A stretch of 64,000 nt of DNA, taken from NCBI GenBank assembly GCA_037043455.1, contig JAWPHD010000239.1, positions 124,001-188,000 on the forward strand, read 5' to 3'. The position numbers and the translations under genes are program-made. The stretch is from Cyrtodaria siliqua (lineage: Eukaryota; Mollusca; Bivalvia; Adapedonta; Hiatellidae). The notes under the pieces are model-generated. The model was not told the origin of the DNA. It was given only the letters and a program-made list of their open reading frames with translations, and did not search any database. Shown piece after piece: positions 55,401 to 64,000 of this stretch (its first letter is position 1; each line of letters begins with the position of its first letter).

Positions 55401-58269
55401 ATGAAAACGCTGTTTATGCTTTGCACGAACAAATCTGTAGAATTCTGGAATAAAAAATGTACAACAAGCGCTTAATAACGTCCAGTTAAAATATAAGCAT
55501 CTGTTTCACTCTTAATCTAGAACGCGTCATATATGGTCTAACATTGAATTTTCAGTTTGTCTAATGTTCCATTATCAATATTTCCTGTTGACATCGATTG
55601 CGGACAGGTGAGTGAGGTAAGAAAACCATTTTATAACTGTAGATATTTTCAAGGTTTTAGGATAAGATATAGTTTGAACGAGCCGGAAAGGATTGAGGTT
55701 TTAGCTGCTCATATCATTCTACTGTTTTCAATCATTCGTGAGAATGGACGACTTTCCTTCTTTTCGGATGGACATGTCACGCATAAAACCCGAAATTTTC
55801 ATAAAGATAAAATCCCTGCAAATGGAATTTTACGGCAAAATTGTCGAGTAATGCGCCATAAAATGGTACACAGAGGTTATAACATATATTGCAGGTCCAT
55901 GTACGGTATTTCCCGCTGTTTTATGTTGTTATACTATGTGTCTGGCAAGTTTCACTGGTGCCGCTGAGTTTCCTCTCCATTGAATTATTAATAAAAAAGA
56001 ATTGTATAAAGTTTTATGACACAGGTCAATATTTCGACAAGAGCTAGGTTATGTTGCATTTTAAAGTTTTATGAAAAAGAGCGTGGACATGTGTAATATA
56101 TATTTTTTGATAAGATGAAAATAATTGCCTGTTTCTTCTATTAATTTGCCAGGTCTGCCAGGACGCAACACATTATGAAAGCTTACCTGCAAACAGACGG
56201 TGATTGCCTGTTGCTTCTATTAACAGATCTGCCAGGACGGAGCACATCATGAAAGCTTACCTGCAAACAGAAGGTGATTGCATGTTTCTTCTATAAACAG
56301 ATCTGCCAGGACGGAGCACATCATGAAAGCTTACCTGCAAACAGAAGGGGATTGCCCGTTTCTTCTATGAACAGATCTGCCAGGACAGAGCACACTCTGC
56401 TGATATCTTCTGTCTTCTTGTACTCCACAAGAGCTTTAGAAAACATCTTGTATGATTCTTTACTCAATGTATTCTTCACCTGTAAACATATTTTGGGGTT
56501 TAAACAACATATGAATTCATTCAGTATAAAACAAAAACAAACTAGGTCATTTTTTTGGGGAAAGGGCAATAAATCCACTAAAAATATTCTTCACTGGAAC
56601 ACAATGATGATATGCGCAACTAGGCTTGGTACAGATCATCACTACTAAGTTCCGTTGAAATCAGGCCAGGGGTTCAGGAGAACTAGTCCAGACAAAGTTT
56701 GTGTAAAAGGGGCCATAACTTTGCCAAAAATCATTTGACAGGAACTAGGCTTGATACTGATCATCCCTGACAAGTTAAATTGAAATCTGGCCACGGGTTC
56801 AGGAGAACTAGTCAGGAAAAAGTTTGTGTATTAAAATATTTAAAAAGCCATAACTCTGCCAAAAATCATTCAACTGGAACATGACAAAGGCATGTGCAAC
56901 TGATTATCCCTGCGAAGTTTCGTTGAAATCCGGCCAGAGGTTCAGGAGAACTCGTCAGGACAATGTTTGTAAAGAGCCATAACAATGCCAAAAATATTCA
57001 ACTGCAACACTGCAATTGTATGCGCAACTAGGCTTTGTACTGATCATACTTGCAAAGTTTCGTTGAAATCCAGCCAGGTGTTCTGGAGAACTAGTCGAAA
57101 CAAACTCTGTATATTAAAACCTTTAAAGGGCCACAGCTCAGCCAAAAACCATTCAAATGGAACATGGCGAAGATATGCGCAACAAGGCTTAGTACTAATC
57201 ATCCCTGCCAAGTTTCACTGAAATTCATCCAGAGATTCAGGAAAACTGGTGCGGACAAAGTTTATGTATAAGGGGCATAACACCGCCAAAAATTCGTTAA
57301 CCCGGAACACGGCAACGATATACACAACTAGGCATGGTAGTGATCATTCCTGCCAAGTTTCACTGAAATCAGGAGTTCAGGAGAACTAGTCCGGACAGAG
57401 TTTGTGACATACAGACGATAGGCAGACAACAGACAGCACAAACAAATATGTCTCCCCATCCACTTCATGTGAGGAGACATAATCCAGCTGAAAATGTTTA
57501 ATGCACTTTTCTTTCGAAATCAGGGGCTTAACAACTGGAACTAGAGCCAACTAGAACTGTCGTTCAGAGGAGCCGACTGATAAATCCATGCTGGGACCAT
57601 GGAAGTGTACCTGTGAAGGGCTGACTGAAATATCCATGCTGGGATCATGGAAGTGTACCTGTGAAGGGCCTACTGATATCTTCCTGCTGGGACTATGAAA
57701 GTGTACCTGTAAAGGGCCAACTGATATACCTAATATACTGAAAAAATAAATCTACGTTCAAAGGGAAGATAATTCTGGTAAAATACAAGACAGGGTTATG
57801 GTTATTGTCATATAACATTGTGTAATGATAATAACAAGTGTGCCAAGTTTCAAAGCTTTCAAATAATTAGTTTTTGATAAATGAGGAAAAACAAAAACTT
57901 TAACCAAAACGTCGAAATGCGTAGATGGACGGACAGACGAAAATCACCAAAGCAAAAGCCAGGATTTGCTTCGCAATCCAGCTAAAAAAAAATTAAAATC
58001 TGTTCAGTGGTTATGAAGAAGATATTTTAACAACTAAATTATAATGTATGTATTTATAACTAAAATTACGGCAGTTTTAACGCATAATAGAAATGCAACA
58101 ATTATTCCCCACAATTATATGAAGTACAAATAAATGATATCACTTTGTCTAAAGCGTACGTTACCTCAGCTATGTAGTGTTCCGCCGAGTTCACGTGTGA
58201 TATCGACACTTTAGACGAGACTTCCACACGCTTGTCTGTACTTTCCGACGTGGTCTCACTAGATCGCTT
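43205..58269 (-). CDS. RTEL1: RTEL1 3' portion (six exons), helicase part outside window
   Basis: RTEL1 is an iron-sulfur DNA helicase that unwinds D-loops, T-loops and G-quadruplexes in the nucleus. Six minus-strand exons join in phase: 58,269-58,165; 56,479-56,335; 55,444-55,304; 53,511-53,459; 48,904-48,586; 43,401-43,205. All have AG acceptors and GT donors and give 960 bases (319 codons plus TGA). The protein reads as a linker, a harmonin-N-like helical domain (YKMFSKALVEYKK ... FYRFVRAKHKQRFHETC), a hydrophilic tail and a C-terminal RING (CVSC ... CSHVCCMNC ... CPAC) 25 residues from the end. Harmonin-like region plus terminal RING, and the resemblance of FVRAKHKQRF and NKMCPAC to vertebrate RTEL1 as I recall it, support the assignment. 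The introns are stuffed with repeats. The upstream helicase exons should lie beyond 64 kb. Confidence 0.85.
43491..44611 (+). mobile_element. F1 interspersed element, flanked by AAATAG
   Basis: Begins AAACAAGAGGTCAATGACTT, ends GATCAGTAGAGCTAA, and is flanked by AAATAG on both sides (43,485-43,490 and 44,612-44,617). The core is three to four diverged F1 units and a GGACGGACGTACAGACAGAC segment. It sits in the last RTEL1 intron, at the position homologous to the F2 element of the left arm. Confidence 0.8.
44625..45118 (-). repeat. 51-bp minisatellite (palindrome 2, right arm)
   Basis: About ten units of AACAAAACAACTGTACAACT plus AGATAAGCTTACAGAGAAGG plus ACAAGATATCC, inverse to 29,447-29,894. 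Minus-strand frames of 78-92 residues arise from the stop-free 51-bp unit and are not called genes. Confidence 0.9.
45225..46610 (+). repeat. F4 and F3 interspersed repeats in RTEL1 intron
   Basis: 45,225-45,560: F4 units (TCATCCCTGCAAAGTTTC, AAATCCGGCCA), as at 56.58-57.48 kb. 45,600-46,610: six to seven F3 units of about 160 bp (AAAGTTTGGTAAAGAT, AACGAGGCAAAATATA), ending in GGGACGACGGAC and CCCATAAGCTCTGCTGGCC. Confidence 0.75.
46842..47048 (+). repeat. 8-bp microsatellite GTAGTGGC/GTAGTGGT
   Basis: About 25 octamer units with GTGGCGTA, GTGGTGTA, GTGGCATA and GTGGCGCA variants. It lies in the RTEL1 intron; the open frames through it are meaningless. Confidence 0.95.
47050..47985. other. 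RTEL1 intron, unique sequence
   Basis: AT-rich; a short direct repeat CTCCTAACGTTGCAAACGTT-like occurs twice at about 47,285-47,370. No exon or RNA gene was seen. Confidence 0.45.
47985..48062 (+). repeat. Imperfect trinucleotide repeat (GTA/GCA)n
   Basis: GTAGTAGTGGTAGAGGTAGT followed by AGCAGCAGTAGCATCAACAG and further AGC/AGT triplets; it lies immediately 5' of the SINE at 48,130. Confidence 0.85.
48130..48345 (+). mobile_element. tRNA-derived SINE, second copy
   Basis: The same family as 16,410-16,641: A-box-like GTGGTCTAGAGG, B box GGTTCGATCCC at 48,181-48,191, body GTTGTGTCCCTGAGCAAGAC and TTCTACCCAGGAAGACATCG, end AAAATAAATAAGTT. It is inserted in an RTEL1 intron, antisense to the gene. 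Confidence 0.85.
48586..48904 (-). CDS. RTEL1: RTEL1 internal exon, hydrophilic linker
   Basis: A 319-base exon, acceptor ATTTTCAG, donor TCAG|GTATTG. It reads KMSKANSKTNAVKEQILL at the start and ends VVEAPKTISKS. It is rich in Ser, Thr, Glu and Asn with no recognised domain, as in the poorly conserved segment between the harmonin-like domain and the RING of RTEL1. I did not find a canonical PCNA-binding (PIP) motif. Phases 0 (in) and 1 (out) match the neighbours. Confidence 0.75.
48951..49560 (+). repeat. F2 family repeat in RTEL1 intron
   Basis: AACAAGAAGCCAAACTGGCC and CTGAATCGCTAACCTGATG match the F2 terminus in inverted orientation to 31.82-31.86 kb. Units with AAACATGACCCCTGG follow. 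A roughly 62-bp block (GCAAAATATTAAACCTCTAG ...) is tandemly doubled at about 49,252-49,385. Confidence 0.65.
49560..50840 (+). repeat. F5 interspersed repeat units in RTEL1 intron
   Basis: About seven diverged units of 150-180 bp with TTACAAAGGGCAATAACTCT, TTCTTGCACTCTGCACTTC, CATTGTGTGAAATTTCATTG and GAGTTATGGAGCGGACA. One unit is split by a SINE at 49,821-50,060. Confidence 0.75.
49821..50060 (+). mobile_element. tRNA-derived SINE of a different family, inside F5
   Basis: The tRNA-like head GTATCTCCGTGGCCGAGTGG (A box) resembles a Ser/Leu-type tRNA; the B box GGTTCGAATCC is at 49,884-49,894. The body contains AGTACTGGTTCTACCCAGGA and the tail is CCATCCAAAAAAAAA. It interrupts the F5 phrase CTCTCATTG...TGTGTGAAATT. 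It is not a tRNA gene because the sequence continues into the SINE body. Confidence 0.85.
50840..51280. repeat. Mixed repeat fragments
   Basis: Contains GCGGTGGGGGATAACA-type fragments (50.86-50.93 kb), blocks such as TATAAGGTCACTGTGACCTT, and a GGACGGACGGACAACCCCAT end. Fragments of further interspersed families; no gene. Confidence 0.5.
51290..52800 (+). repeat. F3 interspersed repeats in RTEL1 intron
   Basis: About ten diverged units with CAAGTTTGGTAAAGATCAAA, AAGGGCCATAACTC and GAGCTTTCATTGATAT. The stretch 51,755-51,915 is the inverse of the tRNA-half repeat at 30,778-30,965. It ends near GACGGGCGACGACAGACG. Confidence 0.7.
53459..53511 (-). CDS. RTEL1: RTEL1 micro-exon (53 bp)
   Basis: Acceptor GTATTTCAG, donor GATATG|GTATGTG. 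The exon encodes NHAKKQKMEDNHCNSDM after a shared Glu codon. It enters in phase 1 and leaves in phase 0, exactly bridging the exons at 55,304 and 48,904. It carries no conserved motif, so it rests on splice sites and phase only. Confidence 0.55.
53640..54415 (+). repeat. F1 interspersed repeat in RTEL1 intron
   Basis: Starts AACAAGTGGTTAATGGCCTT and runs through nearly three F1 units (AGTAGTCGCTACA, GATCATTTTAGAAAAAGTCC). The 3' terminus is missing, so this copy is truncated. Confidence 0.7.
54416..55300. other. RTEL1 intron, unique sequence
   Basis: No exon, RNA gene or clear repeat was recognised. Confidence 0.4.
55304..55444 (-). CDS. RTEL1: RTEL1 exon, second half of harmonin-N-like domain
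   Basis: A 141-base exon, acceptor TTTTATTCCAG, donor CAAG|GTACCC. It reads FYRFVRAKHKQRFHETC and LQLTGVTTAYKPED, then a basic stretch NRKRLQQEM. The FVR.KHKQRF..TC..LTG pattern is the strongest single match to vertebrate RTEL1 in the window. It enters and leaves in phase 1. Confidence 0.85.
56130..56345 (-). repeat. 74-bp tandem repeat duplicating the end of an RTEL1 exon with its splice donor
   Basis: The unit contains, on the minus strand, CTGTTTGCAGGTAAGCTTTC preceded by GGCAGATCTGTT. Donor-like CAG|GTAAGC occurs at 56,334, 56,260 and 56,186, exactly 74 bp apart. The exon-proximal copy is the one that continues the open frame; downstream copies carry substitutions. Confidence 0.9.
56335..56479 (-). 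CDS. RTEL1: RTEL1 exon, first half of harmonin-N-like domain
   Basis: A 145-base exon, acceptor ATGTTTACAG, donor TTTGCAG|GTAAGC. It reads VKNTLSKESYKMFSKALVE, YKKTEDISRVCSVLADLF, then EETGNPLLFA. This alpha-helical pattern matches the start of the harmonin-N-like domain of RTEL1. It enters in phase 0 and leaves in phase 1. Read-through past the donor meets TGA after GKLS. Confidence 0.85.
56580..57480 (+). repeat. F4 interspersed repeats in RTEL1 intron
   Basis: About six units of roughly 130 bp: GCCATAACTCTGCCAAAAAT, GCGCAACTAGGCTTGGTACT, TTCAGGAGAACTAGTC. It ends in ATAGGCAGACAACAGACAGC and TGAGGAGACATAATCCAGCT. Confidence 0.75.
57540..58160. other. RTEL1 intron, minor repeats
   Basis: A 60-bp unit (GGGACCATGGAAGTGTACCT plus GTGAAGGGCTGACTGA ...) in three to four copies at 57,590-57,730, then an F5-like fragment with GGACGGACAGACG. 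No exon was seen. Confidence 0.55.
58165..58269 (-). CDS. RTEL1: RTEL1 exon upstream of the harmonin-like domain
   Basis: A 105-base exon, acceptor TATCTCTTTAG, donor GCTGAG|GTAACG, phase 0 at both ends. It encodes 35 residues: KRSSETTSESTDKRVEVSSK then VSISHVNSAEHYIAE. The last residues lead directly into the harmonin-like helix of the next exon. This is the most upstream exon I can support; earlier helicase exons were not found up to 64 kb. Confidence 0.7.
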
Positions 58270-59310
58270 CTAAAGAGATAACTTATTATTTAAATTTTAA
58301 AATGACGTGCAAAAATTATACATCATTGGAACTGGCATTTTCAGTGGTAAATAAAATACATTAGTTGGTGGGACAGCAGAAAATTAGTTGGTGGGACAGC
58401 AAAATATTAAGGAATCTCAAATAATTTCAGTTAGCCTCAATAGTTTGCAATAAAACTTTCATGATGTCTTAATTTACGTTTGTCCAACACATTAAAACCA
58501 TTTAATGATTTTTGGATGAAAACTATGAAAAGAAATATTTTCTACTTTTTGATTCTAAACCAATCTAAAGTTAGCTGTTTTTATTTTATTATTGAAAGAT
58601 ATCTCCAAATGGGAAAATAAAATGATTTTAAGGTAATGTTATTTGTTAGCAGTTTCTAAAAGTACTTCGGTCAACATCGTAAACCTATTCGTTCAAGCAG
58701 AACGGATTACCAATCCATTTATAACCCTGTATAGTCCCCAGGTCATAAAACACCTGTCAGTAATTAAATAGAGGATCTGACATGAGTTGTCATTTCATAC
58801 AAAATTTTATTAAACCTCAAGCGAACTTAATAACAAATTCCTGGACGAGTTTAATAAAATTTTGTGCGAGATCCTTTTTATCACATGAATTTTGAATTTT
58901 TGTAATTTTGAAATTTTGAAATTTTGAAATTTGAAATTTTGTAATTTTGAATTTTTCATACTTATTTTTCACAGGTCAATATACAAAATCGCGTTTATCG
59001 GCCAAGTGTCCGCCATGCTTGTTTGTAAATACGCGGAGTGATATATAGGACGAGTGATTCGGTCGCCTTGTATTACACATGGTTAATATAAGGAAATACG
59101 TAATGGGTACATTAGACGGAATACAACCAGTTTCATGTGATAAAAGGAAATATTATATGCAACACGTGTTTATCAGTGACTAACAGGATATACATAAAAC
59201 TTTTATGACTGTACTGGTCAAATTAGTTGAAAACTGATAGTAGATGGTGCCACTTGCCCAGGTTAAAAAGGCTTTTAACTAATTTATTATCCTTTTCAGG
59301 CGTGAATAAA
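58270..59310. other. Sequence upstream of first recognised RTEL1 exon
   Basis: No further exon recognised. A simple repeat of TTTTGAAA units lies at about 58,890-58,960; a short doubled phrase TTAGTTGGTGGGACAGCA is at 58,364-58,400. Confidence 0.4.
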
Positions 59311-60805
59311 ATAACAAGAGGCCCAAGAGGGCCTGTGGACGCTCTACTGGCTAACATGGCTCTTATAACATCAATGAAGCGAGTGACTGCCATTTACGTT
59401 TTTTTTAAAGTTTCGGGCAAAAAACAGCTTTTTGAGTAAATCAAGGGTCATAACTAAAGAATCTGGTAAAGTTTGGTAAAAGATCAGATGAAAAGTGAAG
59501 GCCCTACCGTATTAACGAGGAAAAATATAGCATTTTTAACTAAATCAAGAGCCATAACTCCTCTGTTACTGATCCGACTGGTCCAACATAGAGCTAAAAA
59601 AAAAAGAAAAAATGCAAAAAGAAATTAAAAAAGAATAATGCAAAAAGAATTAAAATAAAAATTAAATTTTTTTTTTTTTTAAAAAAAATTAAAAAAGAAA
59701 AGAAAAAAAGAAAGTCATAAAATCTGGTAAAGTTTGGCAAAGATCAGATGCAAAATGAAGGCCCTATCATATGACGAGGCAAATTATAGCATGTTTAACA
59801 AAATCAAGGGCCATAACTCCGCTGTTACTGGTCCGACCTGGCTGGTTTTCAAACTTGACCGAGCTTTCATTGACATTAACAATCTGATAAAGTTTGGTAA
59901 TGATCGGATGAAAAATGAAAGCCCTATCGTCTTAAAGAGGCAAAATATAGCATTTTGAACTAAATCAAGGGCATTAACTCCGCTGTTACTGGTCCGATAT
60001 GGATGGTTTTCGAACTTATTCGAGCTTTCATTGATATTAACAATCTGATACAGTTTGGTAAAGATCGGATGAACAATGAAGCCGCTATCGTCTTAACGAG
60101 GCAAAATATAGCATTTTGAACTAAATCAAGGGCCAGAACTCCGCTGTAACTTGTCCGATATGGCTGGTTTTCGAACTTGGCCGAGCTTTCGTTAATATTA
60201 ACAATATGGTAAAGTTTGGTAAAGATAGGATGAAAAATGAAGGCCCTATCGTCTTAATGAGGCAAAAAATAGCATTTTGAACTAAATCAAGGGCCATAAC
60301 TCCGCTGTTACTGGTCCGATACGAATGGTTTTCGAACTTGTCCGAGCTTTTATTGAATTAACAATCTGATAAAGTTTGGTAAAGATCGGATGAACAATGA
60401 AGCCCCTATCGTCTTAACGATGCAAAATATAGCATTTTTAACTAAAACTCTGCTGTTACTAGTCCGATATGGCTGGTTTTCGAACTTGTCCAAGCTTTCA
60501 TTGATATTAACAATGTGGTAAAGTTTGGTAAAGATAGGATGGAAAATGAAGGCTCTATCGTCTTAACGAGGCAAAATATAGCAATATAGCATTTTTAACT
60601 AAATCAAGGGCCATAACTCCGCTGTTACTGGTCCAATCTGGCTGGTTTTCGAACTTGTCTGAGCTTTCATTGATATTAACAACCTGTTAAAGTTTGGTAA
60701 AGATCGGATGAAAAATGAAGGCCCTATCGTCTTAACGAGACAAAAGTTAACGACGGACGGACGGACGACGGACAACTCGCCATCCCATAAGCTCTGCTGG
60801 CCCTT
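59311..60805 (+). repeat. F3 interspersed element, near full length
   Basis: Starts AACAAGAGGCCCAAGAGGGC and ends with GGACGGACGGACGACGGACA and CCCATAAGCTCTGCTGGCCC. In between are about seven units of 150-165 bp with GGGCCATAACTCCGCTGTTA, GAGCTTTCATTGATATTAAC and AAAGTTTGGTAAAGATCGGA. An A-rich stretch interrupts at 59,590-59,715. Confidence 0.8.
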
Positions 60806-61865
60806 TTCACTTTTAGAAAAATAATTCAATTCAATGAAAATATATTTACAAAATAAAAAAAAGAAGTTCATTTGATCTTTTGGCAGAATGTTTGATTATA
60901 TATCATAATTAATACTCTATAGGAATTGCCACCCACAAGTGAATTACTACATATAATCTACGGAAAGATTACTGCAGTTATATATTCTTACACTTCCGTT
61001 CTTTTTACTTTTTCTACATACGTTTAATGAGAACTGTTTCACCATGGTGCAGACACGAACATATAAATAACATTCTTACCATAAACAAAAACAAGAAAAT
61101 TCAACAAGAGTAACGTGCTGTTTACACATGTGCGCCTCGTTTGATTATGTAAATTAGGAAGTGTGTACATGTGATTGATCATCCCGTTATGACCTCATTT
61201 TCCATAAATCATTCGCACACAAGTTTGTTTTGTTTGTAGGTAAACTTTATACCTGTAAAACTCACAATTATCAACGGCTGTCGAGCAAACGGAATACGGC
61301 ACTGAAATGCTATAATAATAAGCTTTCATTTAAAATCATTGAATTTTTCCAACTGGAGGTCTCTTTAAAAATGTCTGTTTTACTCATATAAAACTTATTT
61401 ATGTATTAGCTGAATTTTGTCCAGAGAGTCCAGAAAACTTTTGGCTGAAACAAGCGCACTGTCGCTTGCCATGTGCTAGATCAGGATGCATGTTAAAGTT
61501 TTATGAAAAGAGGCAAAACTCTGCCGAAATGAAAGTCAGGAGTTATTGGACATGTGCAATGGCATTCCTTGGGGTAGGATGAAGTTGTGTTTGTGAACAT
61601 AGGTCAAATACTTTTCAAGTAATGGACAAGGTCAGGTTTCAGGATAAAGTGTGATGGATGATGACAACGCTAGACGACGACATATGATGAACAAAGCGAT
61701 CCCTAAGTGTCTGTCATGCTACGTAGGTGACATAATTATTATGAACTATAATACCATGATGACAATTTTCTTCTTGTTTTGAGGTTTACGCATGCTAATC
61801 TCTGCAGCAGTACCTAGCTGATAAGAAGGAATCTGTAAATAGATGAAATGAAGGCTATGAGTATG
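60806..61865. other. Unique sequence, no gene recognised
   Basis: AT-rich with no supported exon. 61,440-61,730 contains repeat-like phrases (GTTATTGGACATGTGCAATG, GATGACAACGCTAGACGACG) of another diverged family. Confidence 0.4.
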
Positions 61866-61871
61866 AGAAAT

Positions 61872-64000
61872 GTACATATACTGATCTCTCAAAACAAAGG
61901 TGTCCAAGCAATCTAGTATGTGAATGTACATGTACAGATCTCTCAAAACAAACATGTCCAAGCAATCTAGTATGTGAATGTACATATACTGATCTCTCAA
62001 AACAAACATGTCCTGGCAATCTAGTATGTGAATGTACATGTACAGATCTCTCAAAACAAACATGTCCAAGCAATCTAGTATGTGAATGTACATATACTGA
62101 TCTCTCAAAACAAACATGTCCTGGCAATCTAGTATGTGAATGTACATGTACAGATCTCTCAAAACAAACATGTCCAAGCAATCTAGTATGTGAATGTACA
62201 TATACTGATCTCTCAAAACAAACATGTCCTGGCAATCTAGTATGTGAATGTACATGTACAGATCTCTCAAAACAAACATGTCCAAGCAATCTAGTATGTG
62301 AATGTACATATATACTGATCTCTCAAAACAAACATGTCCTGGCAATCTAGTATGTGAATATACATATACTGATCTCTCAAAACAAACATGTCCTGGCAAT
62401 CTAGTATGTGAATGTACATGTACAGATCTCTCAAAACAAACATGTCCTGGCAGTCTAGTATGTGAATGTACATATACAGATCTCTCAAAACAAACATGTC
62501 CAAGCAATCTAGTATGTGAATGTACATATACTGATCTCTCAAAACAAACATGTCCTGGCAATCTAGTATGTGAATGTACATATACTGATCTCTCAAAACA
62601 AACATGTCCTGGCAATCTAGTATGTGAATGTACATATACGGATCTCTCAAAACAAACATGTCCAAGCAATCTAGTATGTGAATGTACATATACTGATCTC
62701 TCAAAACAAACATGTCCAACCAATCTAGTATGTACATTCTTATATACTGATCTCTCAAAACAAACATGTCCAAGCAATCTAGTATGTGAATGTATATATA
62801 CTGATCTCTCAAAACAAACATGTCCAAGCAATCTAGTATGTGAATGTATATATACTGATCTCTCAAAACAAACATGTCCAAGTAATGTGGTATGTGAATG
62901 TACATATTATACTGATCTCGCAAAACAAACATGTCCAACCAATCTAGTATGTACATTCTTATATACTGATCTCTCAAAACAAACATGTCCAACCAATCTA
63001 GTATGTACATTCTTATATACTGATCTCTCAAAACAAACATGTCCAAGTAATGTGGTATGTGAATGTTCATATTATACTGATCTCGCAAAACAAACATGTC
63101 CCAGAAATCTAGTATGTGAATGTACATATTATACTGATCTCACAAAACAAACATGTCCCAGAAATCTAGTATGTGAATGTACCAGGGTTTCCCCCAGGAA
63201 TTTGGGAAGGCATGTTATTTTGTGAAAGTACATGGAGCGCGTGGGGGAGGGTTTGGGAGGGTTCTCGCAAAACAAATATGTCCAAGCAATCTAGTATGTG
63301 AATGCACATATACTGATCTCTCAAAACAAACATGTCCCAACAATCTAGTATGTGAATGTACATATATTGATCTCTCAAAACAAACATGTCCAAGCAATCT
63401 AGTATGTAAATGTATATATACTGATCTCTCAAAACAAACTTGTCCAAGCAATCTAGTATGGGAATGTACATATACCGATCTCTCAAAATAAACATGTCCC
63501 AACAATCTAGTATGTGAATGTATATATACTGATCTCTCAAAACAAACATGTCCAAGCAATCTAGTATGGGAATGTACATATACTGATCTCTCAAAACAAA
63601 CATGTCCAAGCAATCTAGTATGGGAATGTATATATACTGATCTCTCAAAACAAACATGTCCAAGCAATCTAGTATGAGAATGTATATATACTGATCTCTC
63701 AAAACAAACATGTCCAAGCAATCTAGTATGGGAATGTATATATACTGATCTCTCAAAACAAACATGTCCAAGCAATCTAGCATGGGAATGTATATATACT
63801 GATCTCTCAAAACAAACATGTCCAAGCAATTTAGTATGGGAATGTACATACACCGATCTCTCAAAACAAACATGTCCAAGCAATTTAGTATGGGAATGTA
63901 CATACACGATCTCTCAAAACAAACATGTCCAAGCAATCTAGTATGGGAATGTACATATACTGATCTCTCAAAACAAAGGTGTCCCAGCAATCTACTGCCG
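61872..64000 (+). repeat. 54-bp satellite array, cut by window end
   Basis: About 39 units of CTCAAAACAAACATGTCCAA plus GCAATCTAGTATGTGAATGT plus ACATATACTGATCT. Near 61.92-62.29 kb two unit types alternate (CCAAGCAAT..TATACTGAT and CCTGGCAAT..TGTACAGAT), giving a 108-bp higher-order unit. About 85 bp of unrelated G-rich sequence interrupts at 63,182-63,268. Because 54 is a multiple of three, frames of up to 361 residues are open on both strands; none is called a gene. Confidence 0.95.

Noticed and set aside
61746..63990. Open frames of 104-361 codons across the 54-bp array
   Set aside because: Several frames on both strands are open at once, as expected of a 54-bp unit without stops; no evidence picks one.

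Overview
The window looks like nuclear DNA of an invertebrate animal, most likely a bivalve mollusc. It is AT-rich and intron-containing, with one metazoan-type gene spread over many kilobases. The rest is a dense layering of short interspersed elements, MITE-like elements, diverged internally repetitive elements of kinds I associate with bivalve genomes, and long tandem arrays. The species cannot be named from the sequence. Nothing bacterial, organellar or viral was seen.

Layout. 1-9.4 kb: interspersed repeats, including a three-level nest of insertions (3.4-5.1 kb), a tRNA-derived SINE and a MITE; 7.2-9.2 kb is unique sequence without recognised genes. 9.43-29.44 kb: a giant imperfect inverted duplication (palindrome 1). 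Each arm carries, from outside in, a unique flank, an 18-bp array, a 26-bp array, a 40-bp array and a foldback-like element with terminal inverted repeats over 1 kb (A, 14.64-18.33 kb; B, 21.49-24.31 kb, reversed). 29.45-45.12 kb: a second inverted duplication (palindrome 2) that directly abuts the first. Its arms carry a 51-bp array, an interspersed element in exactly the same site, the last coding exon of RTEL1 and a 63-bp array. Its 8.7-kb loop holds a 30-bp array, a decayed transposon-like gene (38.1-41.6 kb) and a mariner relic. 45.1-61.9 kb: introns of RTEL1 filled with repeats, then upstream sequence. 61.87-64 kb: a 54-bp array cut by the window end.

The only convincing host gene is the 3' part of RTEL1 (regulator of telomere elongation helicase 1) on the minus strand. 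Six exons between 58,269 and 43,205 join in phase into 319 codons plus a stop. They encode a linker, a harmonin-N-like domain split over two exons, a low-complexity tail and a C-terminal RING. The helicase part must lie beyond 64 kb or is not recognised here. An inverted copy of the RING exon at 31,964-32,139 lacks seven codons that contain central zinc ligands, so it is a broken duplicate.

The most unusual protein-coding remnant is the minus-strand pseudogene at 38.1-41.6 kb. Despite three nonsense codons and about three frameshifts, its C-terminal half shows the ordered acidic motifs of FEN1/XPG flap nucleases followed by a Cys-rich CXC-like tail. The window therefore offers no new operational gene system. 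It does hold several structural puzzles: two abutting palindromes, different element cores in one insertion site, a triplicated splice donor, and a possible nuclease-encoding mobile gene family.
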